From positions 1 through 64,000 of the IMG/VR virus record IMGVR_UViG_3300038454_000106: 64,000 nt of DNA; one strand, written 5' to 3'. Shown here one piece after another: positions 35,684 to 44,233 of this stretch (its first letter is position 1; every line of letters begins with the position of its first letter). This stretch comes from a virus. A program made the translations under genes and the position numbers. Under the pieces are notes generated by a model. It ran no database searches. It was not told where the DNA came from and worked only from the letters and a program-made list of their open reading frames with translations.

Positions 35684-35895
35684 GGCCCAAGCACTCTATG
35701 GATGAGATCACTCAGCTCGCCGGACAGCTCGCACCGGACTCGGGTACGTGCCATGAGATCCTCGGACGTGCTCACCAGCGGGCTCACACCAGCGACGCCC
35801 TTGATCATACGGATCGCGGCTAGCATTGGCTCCGCGTCATCGTCGCGGATGTCTTGTTCGAACGTGACGATCACTCCCTTGAGCCTGTCAGTCAT
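35680..35895 (-). CDS. Conserved-type small phage/plasmid protein
   Basis: 71 residues. MTDRLKGVIVTFEQDIRDDD, then AIRMIKGVAGVSPLV, is a pattern I recognise from small uncharacterised proteins of phages and plasmids (ACT-like strand-helix arrangement). Function unknown. First gene of a coupled trio ending at 35139. Confidence 0.8.
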   Translation of the reverse strand: MTDRLKGVIVTFEQDIRDDDAEPMLAAIRMIKGVAGVSPLVSTSEDLMARTRVRCELSGELSDLIHRVLGP

Positions 35896-35948
35896 TTTGG
35901 ACCTCCCCCCCCTCTATTGTTTGCGCCGCACGTCATCACGGCCGAGCC

Positions 35949-36455
35949 TCAAAGCTTGGTGACCTCGATCAGGTCTGGCCGATCCTCCGTGTGCGAGACC
36001 ATGGTGCCCGCCGCGTTATACGTCGTGTTCGCGTCCCCGCAGGACACGTAGAGCGCGCCGTCGACGAAGGAGCCGATCCTACGCGAGAGGTAGCAGTAGG
36101 TACCGCTCGGGCCCGTCGAGCCCGTGCAGGTGGCCCCAGCCGGGCAAAAGCGCGGGGTCGGCGTCTGGCAGATCTTGACGACGTAGTCATCCTCGGGGCC
36201 AACCTCGTGCATCACGGCGACGCTGTGGAGCGTCTCGTTGCGCGACCCATCGGCGAAGCGCAGAGTCCACGTGTAGTCCTCACAGGTGACCTGGATCTTT
36301 GTGGCTGCGCGAGCATCGGGCTCGTGTGGATCGGAATTGGATCCCGCGTCTTGGCTCACGTCGGGTGTGGCGTCGACGAGGTTGGGCGCGGCTCCATCAT
36401 CGGAGAACTTGCAGGCAGCGGTGAGGAAGAGCAGCGTGAATCGTACAAGGGTCAT
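35949..36455 (-). CDS. Lipoprotein
   Basis: 168 residues. Signal peptide MTLVRFTLLFLTAAC with the lipobox Cys at 15, then an Asp/Ser-rich linker and a small Cys-rich domain (ICQTPTPRFCPAGATCTGST, TYCYLSRR). Outer-membrane or periplasmic lipoprotein. Start coupled to the upstream stop by ATGA. Style resembles short Myxococcota lipoproteins. Confidence 0.75.
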   Translation of the reverse strand: MTLVRFTLLFLTAACKFSDDGAAPNLVDATPDVSQDAGSNSDPHEPDARAATKIQVTCEDYTWTLRFADGSRNETLHSVAVMHEVGPEDDYVVKICQTPTPRFCPAGATCTGSTGPSGTYCYLSRRIGSFVDGALYVSCGDANTTYNAAGTMVSHTEDRPDLIEVTKL

Positions 36456-36895
36456 TCCTGATCTCCTTCGGGGGACACGTCATCGTGGACGAGGCCACGA
36501 ACGCGCAACTTGTCGAGGTACATCGTGGTATCTCCGCCGACCGGCACATACTCGATTCGATCGGCGAGCCCGGCTGAGAGCGGGAGCACCATGCTGCGCA
36601 CGATATGTACCGCCTGCTCGATTACCACGTGTCTAGCCGTGCCCCAAGGCCATCTCCGAATCTGTCGGCGTTGTACGCCCCTGTACATCACGCGGACCCG
36701 TTGCTTGTACACGGTGCGGCGTTCGGCCAGATCGGCGAGGAGCTGGTAGTCCCGAAACTCCGCGTGCCAGAAGCCCACGACGTAGAGATCCGCGCTCGGA
36801 GCCCGTACCATCGTGAACTGTGCCCTATCACTCCCAGCGCTCGAACGTGAAGCCGACACCTGGTCCTCCTCCCAACTAGTGATCTGCGATGTCAC
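36452..36895 (-). CDS. Hypothetical protein, family X paralogue
   Basis: 147 residues. VVGFWHAEFRDYQLLADLAE and RIEYVPVGGDTTMYLDKL match VGVWYAGFAGMAIYAELV and VEYIPIGGDHLVCAEKL of the 40762 protein. GTG start. Function unknown; the duplication suggests a role the element benefits from having in two versions. Confidence 0.7.
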   Translation of the reverse strand: MTSQITSWEEDQVSASRSSAGSDRAQFTMVRAPSADLYVVGFWHAEFRDYQLLADLAERRTVYKQRVRVMYRGVQRRQIRRWPWGTARHVVIEQAVHIVRSMVLPLSAGLADRIEYVPVGGDTTMYLDKLRVRGLVHDDVSPEGDQE

Positions 36896-37009
36896 CGTGT
36901 TTCTATTTGGCGTTCCTCGCGGTGCCTCGACATCCCTGGGTTGTCTCTCCGGAAGGTCCTGAAAATCAATCGTTCCTCACGCTCACCCGATGCGGGTACA
37001 CTTGTTGAC

Positions 37010-37333
37010 ATGTTGACGTATGCGCTCAGGGGACCGGCAGCCGAGCCCATGACGATCCCGATCATCGTTCAGCCCTCCGCGAACGGTGACACGGCGGCGA
37101 CGCCGATCAGGACGGCGGTGATCCAGCCGCTCCTGGTGAAGCAGCCGACGACTGCCACGACGGCCACACCCTCGGCCCCCAACGTGCCCGCGCCGCCCAC
37201 GGATGCCAGCACCCCTGCTGCCCCCGCGCCAGAGGAGGCCGCGTCCGCTCCTTGGTACCGGAGCCGGACGGTGCAGATCGCCGCGGGTGCCACCATCGTC
37301 GGTGCTCTGGCCTTCTGGCTCTGGCGCCGCTAG
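37010..37333 (+). CDS. Short tail-anchored protein of the WY-anchor type
   Basis: 107 residues from the ATG at 37010. Thr/Ala/Pro-rich head (PSAPNVPAPPTDASTPAAP), then APWYRSRTVQIAAGATIVGA, a membrane helix and LWRR at the end. The anchor matches the 8686 protein (PNVPAPP, then PAWYSSTPVKIAAG). Single-pass, C-terminal anchor; function unknown. Confidence 0.7.
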   Translation: MLTYALRGPAAEPMTIPIIVQPSANGDTAATPIRTAVIQPLLVKQPTTATTATPSAPNVPAPPTDASTPAAPAPEEAASAPWYRSRTVQIAAGATIVGALAFWLWRR

Positions 37334-37363
37334 CTGCCATGGCCAGACCTGCGCGTCTTGATC

Positions 37364-37732
37364 ATGCGCATGCATCCCACCACGAGGCTGAGAGACGTCG
37401 TGGTCTCGAACGGCGTAGGATCCTCGGCCATGAGGCACGCGCTCTCTCCGATCACACCCGCAAGACGCACACCCTGGCGGCCCTGGTGGGCCACGATGGT
37501 GCTCGTCGCGTACGGGGCCATGGCAGGCTACGCGCTGTACCTCGGCGCGTACTTGGCCGCCGGTCTCACGACCGCTGCCACGTTGATGATCGGATGGTTC
37601 GCACGGCAGCAGGACGTGCCCGAGGAGCCGCTCGTGCTCCAGGGCGCCGAGCGGCTACTGCCGCCCGTGTCCAGCCAGCAGGTGGGCGGCGAGGCCAAGC
37701 AAGAGCAGGAGCCCGGCCTCGAAACGCGATGA
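37364..37732 (+). CDS. Small membrane protein
   Basis: 122 residues; ATG at 37364 or 37370. Two hydrophobic segments at about 46-62 and 63-80 (YGAMAGYALYLGAYLAAGLT), then a soluble Glu/Gln tail. It follows the WY-anchor protein in the same direction. No family recognised. Confidence 0.6.
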   Translation: MRMHPTTRLRDVVVSNGVGSSAMRHALSPITPARRTPWRPWWATMVLVAYGAMAGYALYLGAYLAAGLTTAATLMIGWFARQQDVPEEPLVLQGAERLLPPVSSQQVGGEAKQEQEPGLETR

Positions 37733-37734
37733 TC

Positions 37735-38145
37735 TCACGCTCGGTTCGTCAAACGTGGATGGTCACCGATGACGAGCTTCGGACATCGGAGGCTCGGCTC
37801 GTCGATGCGAGCGTCACCCACGAGCGGCTGCTGAACGATCGCGCAGCACCGACCACAGCACGCGCCGATCGTCCACGGTGGCAGCTTGCTCGGCACGTAG
37901 CCGGTGAAGCCGAAGCTCTGTGCGAGATCGACGGCGTAGGTCAATAGCGGCGGGCGTGTGAGGCCAACACTGATCGCAAGGAACCGGTGGCTCATCGAGG
38001 TCCAGAAGTAGCAGTGGAAGTCATTGAACAACTGGACCGCATACAGCGTGGACAAGTTCTCCGGCAGCATCGCGGAGGTGACGATGGCATCGATCGCCCG
38101 TTGCTGTTCGGGCCCCGGCCTAAGGAGGATCTGGTTGTCTGTCAT
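37735..38145 (-). CDS. Hypothetical 136-residue protein
   Basis: Contains LFNDFHCYFWTSMSHRFLAI and IGACCGRCCAIV, a possible metal-binding Cys cluster. Convergent with the membrane protein 2 bases away. Its ATG overlaps the stop of a short minus-strand frame (38142-38336) that may also be coding. No family recognised. Confidence 0.7.
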   Translation of the reverse strand: MTDNQILLRPGPEQQRAIDAIVTSAMLPENLSTLYAVQLFNDFHCYFWTSMSHRFLAISVGLTRPPLLTYAVDLAQSFGFTGYVPSKLPPWTIGACCGRCCAIVQQPLVGDARIDEPSLRCPKLVIGDHPRLTNRA

Positions 38146-38265
38146 GGGCTGAGCCTTGCGCAGAGGTTCCCCATGACGTCAAGCGATTCGTTGCAGCACG
38201 TAGCAGGGAAGATCCACGTGGGTCGCGACGTAGCTACAGCCGGGCCCGATCGACGTGGCGAGGTA

Positions 38266-38364
38266 TCAGTCGGGATCGCGTGGGTAGCCGGTACGGATCC
38301 AGCGTGCCAGGGCAAAGCACGCAGAGCGGAGTGCATCCTTCAGGACGATCCAGGTGTATCGCAT
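38266..38364 (-). CDS. Possible 32-residue peptide
   Basis: ATG at 38364 preceded by GGAGGGAG. Reads MRYTWIVLKDALRSACFALA and ends GYPRDPD, an amphipathic to hydrophobic helix. Too short for firm support; an overlapping 64-codon frame (38142-38336) competes and is ATGA-coupled to the 37735 gene. Confidence 0.35.
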   Translation of the reverse strand: MRYTWIVLKDALRSACFALARWIRTGYPRDPD

Positions 38365-38444
38365 GCTCCCTCCATGGCCGAGGATGCTTCTCCTGATCTC
38401 TCTTTCTCAACGGCTCCGGATCCGGATTCGGATATGCTAGGGGC

Positions 38445-38717
38445 ATGCGTACTACCCACCGCAGCGCCACGACGGCCAAGGGCTGGGGCAGTCGGGCCCC
38501 CAAGACCGTTGGAGAGCGCCGAGCGCTCCGAGCACGTTGTGGTCCCCGTGCCTTCCTCGATCCCGAGGGGCTGCGCTTCCCCGTGATCGCGAAGCGAGGA
38601 CGCTGCCTCCTCGACTGCCAGGGCCTCAAGGCTGCCCTTGGACGGGCCAAGGCGAGGCGCTACCGCAGCATCGTGGCGAAGGCCGAGAGCCTGCTGCGCC
38701 GCGGTTGTGGCGTGTGA
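38445..38717 (+). CDS. DUF6582-like small basic protein
   Basis: 90 residues. GPRAFLDPEGLRFPVI, then KAALGRAKARRYRSIVAKAE, recalls the short phage module with F-x-x-P-x-x-x-x-x-P-I followed by an Ala/Arg helix. Function unknown. Stop and the next ATG overlap (TGATG). Confidence 0.65.
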   Translation: MRTTHRSATTAKGWGSRAPKTVGERRALRARCGPRAFLDPEGLRFPVIAKRGRCLLDCQGLKAALGRAKARRYRSIVAKAESLLRRGCGV

Positions 38718-38980
38718 TGGCCCGCCGTCGCAAGGGACGGTCGATCGTCTGCCGGAAGCCCTGGCGCGAGCGGCTCCGGGGCGGCAAGGCCCGTGGGCGC
38801 AGGCCAGCCGACTTCGACCCGAGGCAGCTCCAGATCGGGACCCGAGTTGAGATGGAACACACGGACGATCCGTGCCTCGCGCAGGAGATCGCGATGGACC
38901 ACTTGACCGAGAGCCGCAACTACTACGTCCGCTTGCTGCGGCACCACCTCGACGGTGCCAGTCGGCGCCAGAGACGCTAG
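38717..38980 (+). CDS. DUF5661-like protein
   Basis: 87 residues. A basic N-terminus, then LQIGTRVEMEHTDDPCLAQE and IAMDHLTESRNYYVRLLRHH. The E-x-E-H-T-x-D ... IAMDHL-x-E-x-x-x-YY order is the DUF5661 signature found in phage and structural-gene neighbourhoods. Function unknown. Ends 4 bases into the convergent gene. Confidence 0.8.
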   Translation: MARRRKGRSIVCRKPWRERLRGGKARGRRPADFDPRQLQIGTRVEMEHTDDPCLAQEIAMDHLTESRNYYVRLLRHHLDGASRRQRR

Positions 38981-39570
38981 TTGCCAGCGGCGATGCGCCA
39001 GAACGTGTAGATCGACCGGCCAATGAACGGATCGATGGGATCATCGAGATGTTCAAGACCCTTGAGGATGCGCAGCCGCCGCTCGGTCACGTAGGGGTAA
39101 GTCACTGCATCGAGCGAAGGAACCGCATCACGCAAGGCTCGCTCGATGGCGTCGGCCACGCGCAGCTCAATGTCAGAGCCCCGCAAGCGTTGGATCGCGT
39201 TCCACCGCTGCACTACCCGCTCTCGTTGGCGCGCGACCGTAAGCCCAGTGGTCCCGCTGCCAAGTGGCACGTTCACCTCCCAGGTGTGAGCGGCACGGCG
39301 CGGCAAGCGGGCCATGATGGTCCACTGGATCTCGTCGTTCCAACCCATGAAGCGAGCGGACTCGGCGGCCGATAGCATCGTCACGCAGTCCTGGCACTGC
39401 ACGCCCATGTTCCCAAGTGCAACTTGCTGGATCATTGCCTCACAGGTATCGCTGGAGACGTCGCTGTACCGGAGCCGTCCACAAAGCACACCGGCCGCGT
39501 CCGACCGATGCACCTGCGTGACCAGCGTGCCAGCCTCCTCTCGGTGGACAAAGACATCGAAGGTGATCAT
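38977..39570 (-). CDS. Hypothetical 197-residue protein
   Basis: Mixed alpha/beta; contains VQCQDCVTMLSAAESARFMG and DEIQWTIMARLPRRAAHTWE. Start coupled to the upstream gene by ATGA. No family recognised. Confidence 0.7.
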   Translation of the reverse strand: MITFDVFVHREEAGTLVTQVHRSDAAGVLCGRLRYSDVSSDTCEAMIQQVALGNMGVQCQDCVTMLSAAESARFMGWNDEIQWTIMARLPRRAAHTWEVNVPLGSGTTGLTVARQRERVVQRWNAIQRLRGSDIELRVADAIERALRDAVPSLDAVTYPYVTERRLRILKGLEHLDDPIDPFIGRSIYTFWRIAAGN

Positions 39571-40280
39571 GCGATCCTCTCATTGGAGATGGTCTCGCGC
39601 GGGATGATCACACCGGTATCCTCCTCCGAGTAGGCCTGGACGCTCACGTCCGCCAGGATGCGACGGCCCAGGGCCCGTCCGGTATTGAAGCCCGGGAAGT
39701 CCGGATAGTCGCGCTCGTAGATGTCGAGCACCTTGAGGAGAGACTTCACCACCCTCCAGCATCCTGGATCGGGGCGGCCATCGGTTACATCGAGCGGTAG
39801 GCTTTGATGGACGATACGGCCTTGCGCAGGCCCCTCTGAGAGCACCCTCCACGCGAAGGTCACAGTGTGGGAGTACCTCGGCGCCCAGACGTACCAGCAC
39901 CCGAGGAGGTAGGTCCCCTCAGGTACTGGCTCGTACAGGCTGGTCTTCCAGAACCTGTAGGTAGCGCCGCCACCGAACGTGGTGACCAGGTCATGCGAGG
40001 CCAACCAAGGCATCATCTTGCGAGCAACGTCTACGACTTCGCCGCTCACGTTGAGATGGTCGTCGAAACGCATGCAGGCAGCGGCCGCGACGTGGCTGCG
40101 CAGGAACCAAGAGGCGCCATGCGGTAGCATGTACGGCTTACGATCGCCACGTCGGTACCGCGTCAGAGCGTTGTTCGCTTCGTGTGCCTCCAGTTGCCAC
40201 ACGCTGATCGCGCCCGTCGGGAGCATTGCAACGGTTGCGTCAAAGCCTTCTGCGATGGGAATGTCTGCGGTGTCACTCAT
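39567..40280 (-). CDS. Hypothetical 237-residue protein
   Basis: ATG at 40280 with GAGGAT upstream. Aromatic-rich: GASWFLRSHVAAAACMRFDD, ATYRFWKTSLYEPVPEGTYL, WYVWAPRYSHTVTFAWRVLS. No family recognised. Operon with the following gene. Confidence 0.7.
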   Translation of the reverse strand: MSDTADIPIAEGFDATVAMLPTGAISVWQLEAHEANNALTRYRRGDRKPYMLPHGASWFLRSHVAAAACMRFDDHLNVSGEVVDVARKMMPWLASHDLVTTFGGGATYRFWKTSLYEPVPEGTYLLGCWYVWAPRYSHTVTFAWRVLSEGPAQGRIVHQSLPLDVTDGRPDPGCWRVVKSLLKVLDIYERDYPDFPGFNTGRALGRRILADVSVQAYSEEDTGVIIPRETISNERIA

Positions 40281-40337
40281 GCGCAATCCTCCTCGTCGTC
40301 ATCCATCATTGTCGTCCTCCACCGTCACGATCAACAG

Positions 40338-40706
40338 CTAGTCACAGGTGGACTGGCAACTCACGGGGAATTCCTCCTCGTGGTCGTGAAAAATCGCGTC
40401 CACCCGCCAACATTTGAGTGCTTCCAGCGCAATGAGGCAATCGCTCGCGATCTCCTCGTTGAACGTATGCCCCGCCTCGCAGACGTTCGCCTCCGTCCAA
40501 CCGGAACAGCCAAGCTCCGCCGCGTACATCGCCGCGCAATCACCGGTCACGGTCTGCCCACACTGGCTAGCGTCCATGCACAACGTCGTGGTCAGTTCCT
40601 TGCAGAACTCTCGTGGCGACAAGGCCGACCCGGAGCCAGCACCGAGGCTCGAGTCCTCCCCGCAAGCGGTGGCGATGAGTAGCAGCACAATGATCGTGAT
40701 CCTCAC
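40338..40706 (-). CDS. Cys-rich lipoprotein
   Basis: GTG at 40706 with GGAGGGA upstream. Signal peptide RITIIVLLLIATAC with the lipobox Cys at 15, then a ~100-residue Cys-rich domain (CKELTTTLCMDASQCG, GDCAAMYAAELGCSG, CEAGHTF, CQSTC), probably disulfide-bonded in the periplasm. Function unknown. Confidence 0.75.
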   Translation of the reverse strand: MRITIIVLLLIATACGEDSSLGAGSGSALSPREFCKELTTTLCMDASQCGQTVTGDCAAMYAAELGCSGWTEANVCEAGHTFNEEIASDCLIALEALKCWRVDAIFHDHEEEFPVSCQSTCD

Positions 40707-40761
40707 TGTCCCTCCTTCTTTGTCTTCGCGAACACGAAGCACACCGCCAGTTCCGTCCCCA

Positions 40762-41178
40762 TCACGCCTGCCCCTGCGCCTTCAGCTTTATCCACGGCTT
40801 GCCCGCCAGTTTCTCGGCGCACACCAAGTGGTCACCGCCGATCGGGATGTACTCGACTGGAATCATCAAGCGGTGGTCCTTGCCGTGCTCCTCACAGGCC
40901 TCGGCGAACTTCCCGCCGAAGAACGCTACCGCCGCGGCCTCGCTCGGCCCGAGGTACGGCGATACGAGCACGAGCAGCGTGGAGTCCCCCGAAGAAGTCA
41001 CGCCCGTGACTCGTAGCTCAAACGTCTCGCCCTTGCGTACCAACTCGGCGTAGATGGCCATCCCAGCAAACCCTGCATACCAGACCCCGACGATGTAGTC
41101 GGTGGGGTCGATGATCGTCACGGCGGGTGTCCACCTTCCCGCCAGCTTGTCGTTGTCGTCGGCCTCGTCTCGTTTCAT
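40762..41178 (-). CDS. Hypothetical protein, family X paralogue
   Basis: 138 residues. VGVWYAGFAGMAIYAELVRK in the middle and VEYIPIGGDHLVCAEKLAGK near the end match the 36452 protein, so this is the second family X member. Function unknown. Confidence 0.75.
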   Translation of the reverse strand: MKRDEADDNDKLAGRWTPAVTIIDPTDYIVGVWYAGFAGMAIYAELVRKGETFELRVTGVTSSGDSTLLVLVSPYLGPSEAAAVAFFGGKFAEACEEHGKDHRLMIPVEYIPIGGDHLVCAEKLAGKPWIKLKAQGQA

Positions 41179-41230
41179 CTGGGAACCTTCTCACGCGGCT
41201 TGACGCCGAGCCAAGCGCCGCTTTCGCTCC

Positions 41231-43006
41231 TCACGCGGCCCGGGGCAGCGCCAAGACCACGATCCGATTCGAGTCCTTCCGCGCACTTCCGGTTGTCAAT
41301 TCGGAGTGCTTCAAGAACGAGTTCCGCCGCGAATTGACAATCGCCAAGGCCACGTCTGAGTCGCCCTCGATCCGGAAGATCCGCTTGCGCGGCGACTTCT
41401 TTGGCAGCAGCGTCCCCTTCGGGATCGTCACCGGCGCGAAGTAGAGACCCCCGGGGAAGAGGGCCTCGAAGGCCTGCCGCTTGAGCTTCCGGTCCGCGCT
41501 CTGGAGGTTGTCGCGCATCGCGACGAGGTAACTCCGGACGCCATGCTCGGCCTGCTCGATGGACGCCTCGCGCTCCTTGGGGGCCTTCCAGGCATCGGCC
41601 AGCTCGCGCTCAGCTTCCTTGAGCCGGCCACTCGTCTCCTTGTGCTTGGCGTAGAGCCCGCGCCGATCGTCGACCTGCTCCATGTCCTCCTCGATCCTAC
41701 GGAGGCGCTTCCGGAGCGTGCCGATCTCCTTCTGGAGGGCGTCGACGCTGAGGTTCGGCGAGCTGAGTCGGCGCTCCATCGCTGCGCGCACCAGCGCGAC
41801 GAGCTGCGCGATGCGCGGTTCGTCCAGCTCGGTCGCGATGCGGCTAGCGAGCGCCGCCTCGACCTCCTCCACCGGCTGGCGAAGGCTCATCGTACAGACC
41901 GCCTTGCCCTTGCTGGTGTGGGCCGCGCAGCCGTACGAGTAGACCTGCACCCGGCGCCCATTCGCCATCGTACGAGGCCAGCCACGCACGTTGATCGACC
42001 CACCGCACTCCGCGCAGCGCGCGAGAGATGAAAGCGCGTACTTCACAGCGGGCGATCGCTTGCAGTGCTTCGAGGCTAGGCTCCGCTTCGCACGTGCCTC
42101 CTGCACCGCGTGCCACAATTCGTCATCCACGATGCGGAGACTGGGCGCAAACTTCTCGAGCAGTGGCTCGGGACGCTGGAGACGCTGCTTCTTGCCTGTG
42201 CTCCGGTCCGTGTAGGTCACACCCCACACGACGAGGCCGCGATAGCGTGGGTTGGCCAGCATCTCGTCAACCGTCCTGGGCGACCACGTTCGACCCTTGC
42301 GCTCGGCCTTTCGGTCCGCGTACGGGGGCGGAACCTTGTCAGCGTTGAGGCGCGCGCAGATGAGCCGGGCGCCCATGCCGTCGAGGTTCCAGCGATAGAT
42401 CTGGCGCACGACCTGGGCCTCAACCTCATGCACGATGGCAATCGGCTCGCCGTCCATCTCGACGTTGCGATAGCCGTAGCAACCGCCATTGATTGGCCGT
42501 TCTACCTTGAGCCTGCCGCTCGCGATGTCCTCGGCGAACGTGTAGAGCTTCTGCCGTGTGTTCTCGATGATCTTCTTGTGCTCTGCCTCTGCGCCGAACG
42601 CCTCGACGGCGTTGATGACCCAGTCGGTCGGGTTATCCGCGCGAGTCTCCTTGCGCGTCTGGTAGTAGAAGAGACGGGCCTGCTTGCGCTGGCAGATCTC
42701 ACGGATGAACAATAGCGAGTCAACGATCGTGCGCCCGAGACGTGCGGCATCACGCGCGATCACGATGGAGCCTGGACGGAGCCGCTGCATCATCTCGCCC
42801 AGCGCCGTGCGCGCGTCCCAGTCATCACCGGACACGCCGTTGTCGGCGAAGACCTCGATCGCGAGGCCGGGGAACAGCTCAGCCGCGAACCGGCGCCCAT
42901 TTCGTTCCTGGATCTCGATGGTGTCGTCGTCGGCTTTGCTGAGACGGAGCAGGAGACAGACCGTCGGCAGTGACGGCACCGGTTGCAATGCATGGGCTCT
43001 CTTCAC
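41231..43006 (-). CDS. Large serine recombinase
   Basis: 591 residues, GTG start overlapping the upstream stop (GTGA). Resolvase domain with S23 in CLLLRLSKADDDT, a D-x-x-G-V-S-G segment, and the Arg-bearing IVIARDAARLGRT. A recombinase domain (YGYRNVEMDGEP, ANPRYRGLVVWGV) and a zinc ribbon (CAECGG ... YGCAAHTSKGKAVC) follow, with a coiled coil (LQKEIGTLRKRLRRIEEDME) and a C-terminal tail. This is the complete integrase plan of temperate phages and conjugative elements. Its attachment sites were not identified. Confidence 0.95.
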   Translation of the reverse strand: MKRAHALQPVPSLPTVCLLLRLSKADDDTIEIQERNGRRFAAELFPGLAIEVFADNGVSGDDWDARTALGEMMQRLRPGSIVIARDAARLGRTIVDSLLFIREICQRKQARLFYYQTRKETRADNPTDWVINAVEAFGAEAEHKKIIENTRQKLYTFAEDIASGRLKVERPINGGCYGYRNVEMDGEPIAIVHEVEAQVVRQIYRWNLDGMGARLICARLNADKVPPPYADRKAERKGRTWSPRTVDEMLANPRYRGLVVWGVTYTDRSTGKKQRLQRPEPLLEKFAPSLRIVDDELWHAVQEARAKRSLASKHCKRSPAVKYALSSLARCAECGGSINVRGWPRTMANGRRVQVYSYGCAAHTSKGKAVCTMSLRQPVEEVEAALASRIATELDEPRIAQLVALVRAAMERRLSSPNLSVDALQKEIGTLRKRLRRIEEDMEQVDDRRGLYAKHKETSGRLKEAERELADAWKAPKEREASIEQAEHGVRSYLVAMRDNLQSADRKLKRQAFEALFPGGLYFAPVTIPKGTLLPKKSPRKRIFRIEGDSDVALAIVNSRRNSFLKHSELTTGSARKDSNRIVVLALPRAA

Positions 43007-43242
43007 GACACAGACTCCTCGTCGTAGCAGCCGCAGGAGATGATCTGGCCGCGGCATCGGGGGCAGCGCTCCATGTCACAACCGGGATGATGGAACCCGC
43101 CGGGCGGCGCACTACAGTCATGACAGTGGCCATCACCAGTGTACGGAATCGGCGTGTCACCGCACTTGGCGAGATCCGGTGCGTTGCCCGGACATGACAC
43201 CTTCAGGAGCATCTCTTGGTTGCAGAAAGCGCAGGTGGCCAT
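43003..43242 (-). CDS. Cys/His-rich zinc-binding protein
   Basis: 79 residues with about ten Cys: CAFCNQEM, VSCPGNAPDLAKC, HCHDCSAPPG, HHPGCDMERCPRCRGQ. At least two zinc sites are likely. It sits directly before the serine recombinase with GTGA overlap, so it could be a recombination directionality or accessory factor; that role is inferred from position only. Confidence 0.8.
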   Translation of the reverse strand: MATCAFCNQEMLLKVSCPGNAPDLAKCGDTPIPYTGDGHCHDCSAPPGGFHHPGCDMERCPRCRGQIISCGCYDEESVS

Positions 43243-43340
43243 CAGGTCACCGGCTCCTTGAGCAGCGCATCCGCGATGATCTCGGCGAGGGCCGCCGGAA
43301 CGGGTTGCAGGATGCGGGCGGTAGCGTTGTGAATTCTCAC
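43242..43340 (-). CDS. 32-residue protein similar to its neighbour's C-terminus
   Basis: GTG overlapping the upstream stop. ALAEIIADALLKEPVT repeats the LAEMIADHLLKEPP end of the 43337 gene, so it is either a partial duplication turned into a separate small gene or a remnant. Its stop overlaps the next ATG (TGATG), keeping the operon coupled. Confidence 0.6.
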   Translation of the reverse strand: MRIHNATARILQPVPAALAEIIADALLKEPVT

Positions 43341-43771
43341 GGGGGCTCCTTGAGCAGGTGGTCGGCGATCATCTCGGCGAGCACGACGAGGAACGGTTGC
43401 CAGTCCTCGGCGTAGCGAAGGGTTCCAACCTCGGCGAGTAGTGGTGGGCCATCGTCCGAGGTCGAGGTCTTGGCCTTGGCCGCACGCACCCGCCGTGTGG
43501 ACCGAGCGCTGCGAGCCGCACGGAGCTTGCGGCGAGCGCCCTCCATCACGGCGGCCAGGCGCTCGCGCACCAGCATGTTGAGGCGAGCGTTCGCCTCGTG
43601 TGCCGCGCGCCAAAGTCGCCGGATCGTCGTGTCGGCATCGCCACGCACCTCGGCCTCGACGGCCCTGGCTTCCGCGGTGGCGACCTCGTGCCACTCCGGT
43701 GCGTCGATCGCGGCCTGATCTTCTGTGGTCCAATCGTCAAGCGGGATGATGTCGTCGTTCTTAGGGGTCAT
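43337..43771 (-). CDS. Hypothetical helical basic protein
   Basis: 144 residues. DIIPLDDWTTEDQAAIDAPE at the start, a helical middle (LWRAAHEANARLNMLVRERL), a Lys/Arg/Ala basic stretch and LAEMIADHLLKEPP at the end. No family recognised. Part of the operon that leads into the serine recombinase. Confidence 0.7.
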   Translation of the reverse strand: MTPKNDDIIPLDDWTTEDQAAIDAPEWHEVATAEARAVEAEVRGDADTTIRRLWRAAHEANARLNMLVRERLAAVMEGARRKLRAARSARSTRRVRAAKAKTSTSDDGPPLLAEVGTLRYAEDWQPFLVVLAEMIADHLLKEPP

Positions 43772-43813
43772 GATCATTCTCGGTCCGCGAGGGAAGCTTG
43801 AGTAGACCGTCCT

Positions 43814-44233
43814 TCATGACGACGGATCTTCGACGGGCGTGCCAAACATTTGCAGAAGACCCAGGAATCTAGCGAGCACGCGCGCCATGCGACGCAGTTC
43901 ACCCGCGTCCGCGTGTGCCGTGTACCACTCCACGAGCCACTCGTGTCCACCCCTGGCACTCCGTTCCGTCTTGTACGCCACGATCGGCTCCCAAACAGTC
44001 TGTTCCCAATCGTGCTTGTCCAGGACCTCGATCGCCGTATCGAACAAGATCGGCTCCCGTCGGAAGTTCTCGCCGTACCAGAGCGTGCGGATTCGCAGGC
44101 CATGCACGGTGTCGTCACCGATGGTGCGATACGCCCGGTCATTGCGTAGGCGATCCCACTCAAGGGCGTCGATTGGTTTGCCGTCGCGGTCGAGATACCA
44201 GGGCAGCTCATCCTTGTTCGTTCGCTCGGTCAT
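43814..44233 (-). CDS. Hypothetical protein, family Y paralogue
   Basis: 139 residues. LDRDGKPIDALEWDRLRNDR, IRTLWYGENFRREPILFDT and HEWLVEWYTAHADAGELR match the 35139 protein. ATGA overlap with the XRE gene upstream. Function unknown. Confidence 0.75.
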   Translation of the reverse strand: MTERTNKDELPWYLDRDGKPIDALEWDRLRNDRAYRTIGDDTVHGLRIRTLWYGENFRREPILFDTAIEVLDKHDWEQTVWEPIVAYKTERSARGGHEWLVEWYTAHADAGELRRMARVLARFLGLLQMFGTPVEDPSS

